Shown piece by piece: positions 5,006-5,818 of a stretch of DNA of 5,818 nucleotides (position 1 is its first letter; each line of letters opens with the position of its first letter). The notes under the pieces were generated by a model. The model searched no databases and was not told the origin of the DNA. It worked only from the letters and a program-made list of their open reading frames with translations. The DNA lies in the NCBI GenBank assembly GCA_029865405.1, contig JAOUGZ010000197.1, positions 1-5,818 on the forward strand. Reading direction: 5' to 3'. The translations under genes and the position numbers were made by a program. This DNA is from Betaproteobacteria bacterium (lineage in GTDB: Bacteria; Pseudomonadota; Gammaproteobacteria; Burkholderiales; SG8-39).

Positions 5006-5524
5006 TGCATGGCATGGTCCCTGGTCGTTCCGATGTCTGAGTTGCGGCGGTTGCTGACGGCGTTCTGGGCGCTTGCGCGCATTGCGCTGACACCGCGCTT
5101 TGCGCGCCAGATGGAATGCGACGAGGTGCTGGCGCGCGCGCTCGCCAGCCTGCGCCCGGTGCTCGAGGCCGCGGGGGCCGCGGTGCACGGCGGCTCGCTT
5201 CCCCGGGTGCGCGCCAACGCGGCCCAGCTCGAGCAGGTATTCCGCGTTCTCATCGGCAATGCGGTCCGCCATCGCGGCGCGGAGACGCCGATCGTCCACG
5301 TTTCGGCGCGCCCGGTGGGCCGCGACTGGCTGTTCTCGGTGCGCGACAACGGCACGGGCGTCGACGCGCAGCATCATCGGGAGGTTTTCCACGCCGCCAG
5401 CGGCGCGCGCGAGCTGCCGGGCTGCCGCCACATCGTGCGCCGGCACGGCGGGCGCATCTGGGTAGAATCGGCGCACGGGCAAGGGGCGACCTTCTACTTC
5501 ACCCTGCCGGCGACGCGGAGGTAG
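4997..5524 (+). CDS. Orphan histidine-kinase-type ATPase domain protein (no H box, no G2 box)
   Basis: The protein has 175 residues if it starts at ATG 4997. GTG 4958 and ATGs 5009 and 5033 are alternatives, and none has a good ribosome site. Residues 40-175 match the C-terminal catalytic part of PAS/phytochrome-type sensor kinases. These are the lead-in CDEVLARALASLRPVLEAAG (41-60), the N box QLEQVFRVLIGNAVRHRG (77-94) with Asn88, the G1 box VRDNGTGVD (115-123), and the closing HGGRIWVES-GQGATFYFTLP (150-171). Between G1 and HGGRIW the usual F box and GTGLGLA lid are shortened to FHAASGARELPGCRHIV (131-147), so the second glycine-rich box is missing. There is no dimerisation/phosphoacceptor region; the roughly 35 N-terminal residues contain no His and no sensor domain. 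It may be a decayed kinase remnant, a partner that acts on another protein, or an ATP-binding adaptor. Whether it still binds ATP is doubtful. Its 3' end carries the ribosome site of the next gene. Confidence 0.75.
   Translation: MKQCMAWSLVVPMSELRRLLTAFWALARIALTPRFARQMECDEVLARALASLRPVLEAAGAAVHGGSLPRVRANAAQLEQVFRVLIGNAVRHRGAETPIVHVSARPVGRDWLFSVRDNGTGVDAQHHREVFHAASGARELPGCRHIVRRHGGRIWVESAHGQGATFYFTLPATRR
5517..5522 (+). promoter_or_regulatory. Ribosome binding site of the amidohydrolase gene
   Basis: GGAGGT lies 6 nt before the ATG at 5529, at optimal spacing. It overlaps the last codons and the stop of the kinase-like gene, so the two genes are probably read from one transcript. It supports ATG 5529 over the in-frame ATG 5544. 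Confidence 0.85.
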
Positions 5525-5528
5525 GGCT

Positions 5529-5818
5529 ATGTTTCCTAGGGCAATGCTCGTGGCGCTGGCGTGGGCGCCGCTCGCCGGCGCGGCCGAGCTTCCAATCTTC
5601 GACGCGCACCTGCACTACAGCCATGACGCCTGGGAGATGCTGCCCCCGGCCGCCGCGGTCGAGATCCTGCGCAAGGCGGGGGTGAAGCGCGCGCTCGTAT
5701 CCTCGTCGGGCGACGAGGGCCAGCAGCGCATGAAGGCGCTGGCGCCCGACGTGGTGATCACGGAGCTGCGCCCCTACCGCTCGCGCGGCGAGATCGGCAC
5801 CTGGGTGCGCGACGAGAC
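5529..5818 (+). CDS. Exported amidohydrolase-family (TIM-barrel metal hydrolase) protein, 5' part; runs off the right edge
   Basis: Ninety-six codons are visible and the frame is still open at the window end. Residues 1-19 (MFPRAMLVALAWAPLAGAA) form a short signal peptide with Arg4, a hydrophobic core and a likely cleavage site after Ala18 or Ala19, so the product should be periplasmic. Immediately after it comes ELPIFDAHLHYSHDAWE: strand one of an amidohydrolase barrel with the metal-binding His27-x-His29. VEILRKAGVKRALVSS (about residues 43-58) is the following helix and strand two, as in the Amidohydro_2 (PF04909-type) family. Family members hydrolyse or decarboxylate varied substrates; none can be assigned here, and the remaining ligands (Lys/His, His, Asp) lie beyond the edge. 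The ATG follows the kinase-like gene's stop by 4 nt. Confidence 0.85.
   Translation, partial: MFPRAMLVALAWAPLAGAAELPIFDAHLHYSHDAWEMLPPAAAVEILRKAGVKRALVSSSGDEGQQRMKALAPDVVITELRPYRSRGEIGTWVRDE

Noticed and set aside
4974..5093. 40-residue N-terminal extension of the threonine ammonia-lyase
   Set aside because: It lacks homology to the family, runs through the promoter-like region, and would overlap the divergent kinase-like gene; ATG 4973 gives the standard N terminus.

Overview
This 5.8 kb window is GC-rich, almost fully coding bacterial DNA with very short gaps between genes. The gene families, the compact layout and the codon use (G/C at third positions) fit a betaproteobacterium of Burkholderiales or Rhodocyclales type. 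That placement is inference, because the window holds no taxonomic marker. I see no RNA gene, transposase, CRISPR array or phage gene.

Layout from left to right. (1) The 3' part of a secreted-type plus-strand protein: a pre-peptidase-C-like beta domain, a Pro/Asp linker, a second beta domain and a His/Asp/Lys-rich tail. (2) Tail to tail with it, 4 bp apart, is a minus-strand alpha/beta hydrolase with the catalytic and halide-pocket residues of fluoroacetate/haloacetate dehalogenases. (3) Divergent from the hydrolase across a short AT-rich gap is a tight plus-strand operon of four genes: a small coiled-coil protein, a FabG-like short-chain dehydrogenase, a MaoC/hot-dog protein without the usual catalytic Asp/His, and a VOC (glyoxalase-fold) protein. 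The junctions are an ATGA overlap, a 1-nt gap and a GTGA overlap. (4) The VOC gene converges with a minus-strand threonine ammonia-lyase of the ~400-residue, single-ACT form. The two stop codons share the palindrome CTAG. (5) Divergent from the lyase are a short orphan histidine-kinase-type ATPase domain and, starting 5 nt after its stop codon, an exported amidohydrolase that runs off the right edge.

How the genes work together: the SDR and MaoC-type proteins are typical of acyl-CoA or acyl-ACP hydroxyacid/enoyl chemistry and are surely co-transcribed with the coiled-coil and VOC genes, but no complete pathway can be read here. The hydrolase could feed in a hydroxyacid released from a haloacid, but it is on the opposite strand and its substrate is unproven. 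The threonine lyase makes 2-oxobutanoate and looks like an independent unit. I find no clearly new multi-gene system. The points most worth a second look are the dehalogenase-like pocket, the MaoC and kinase-like proteins that lack expected catalytic motifs, and a terminator-like hairpin inside the hydrolase's last codons.
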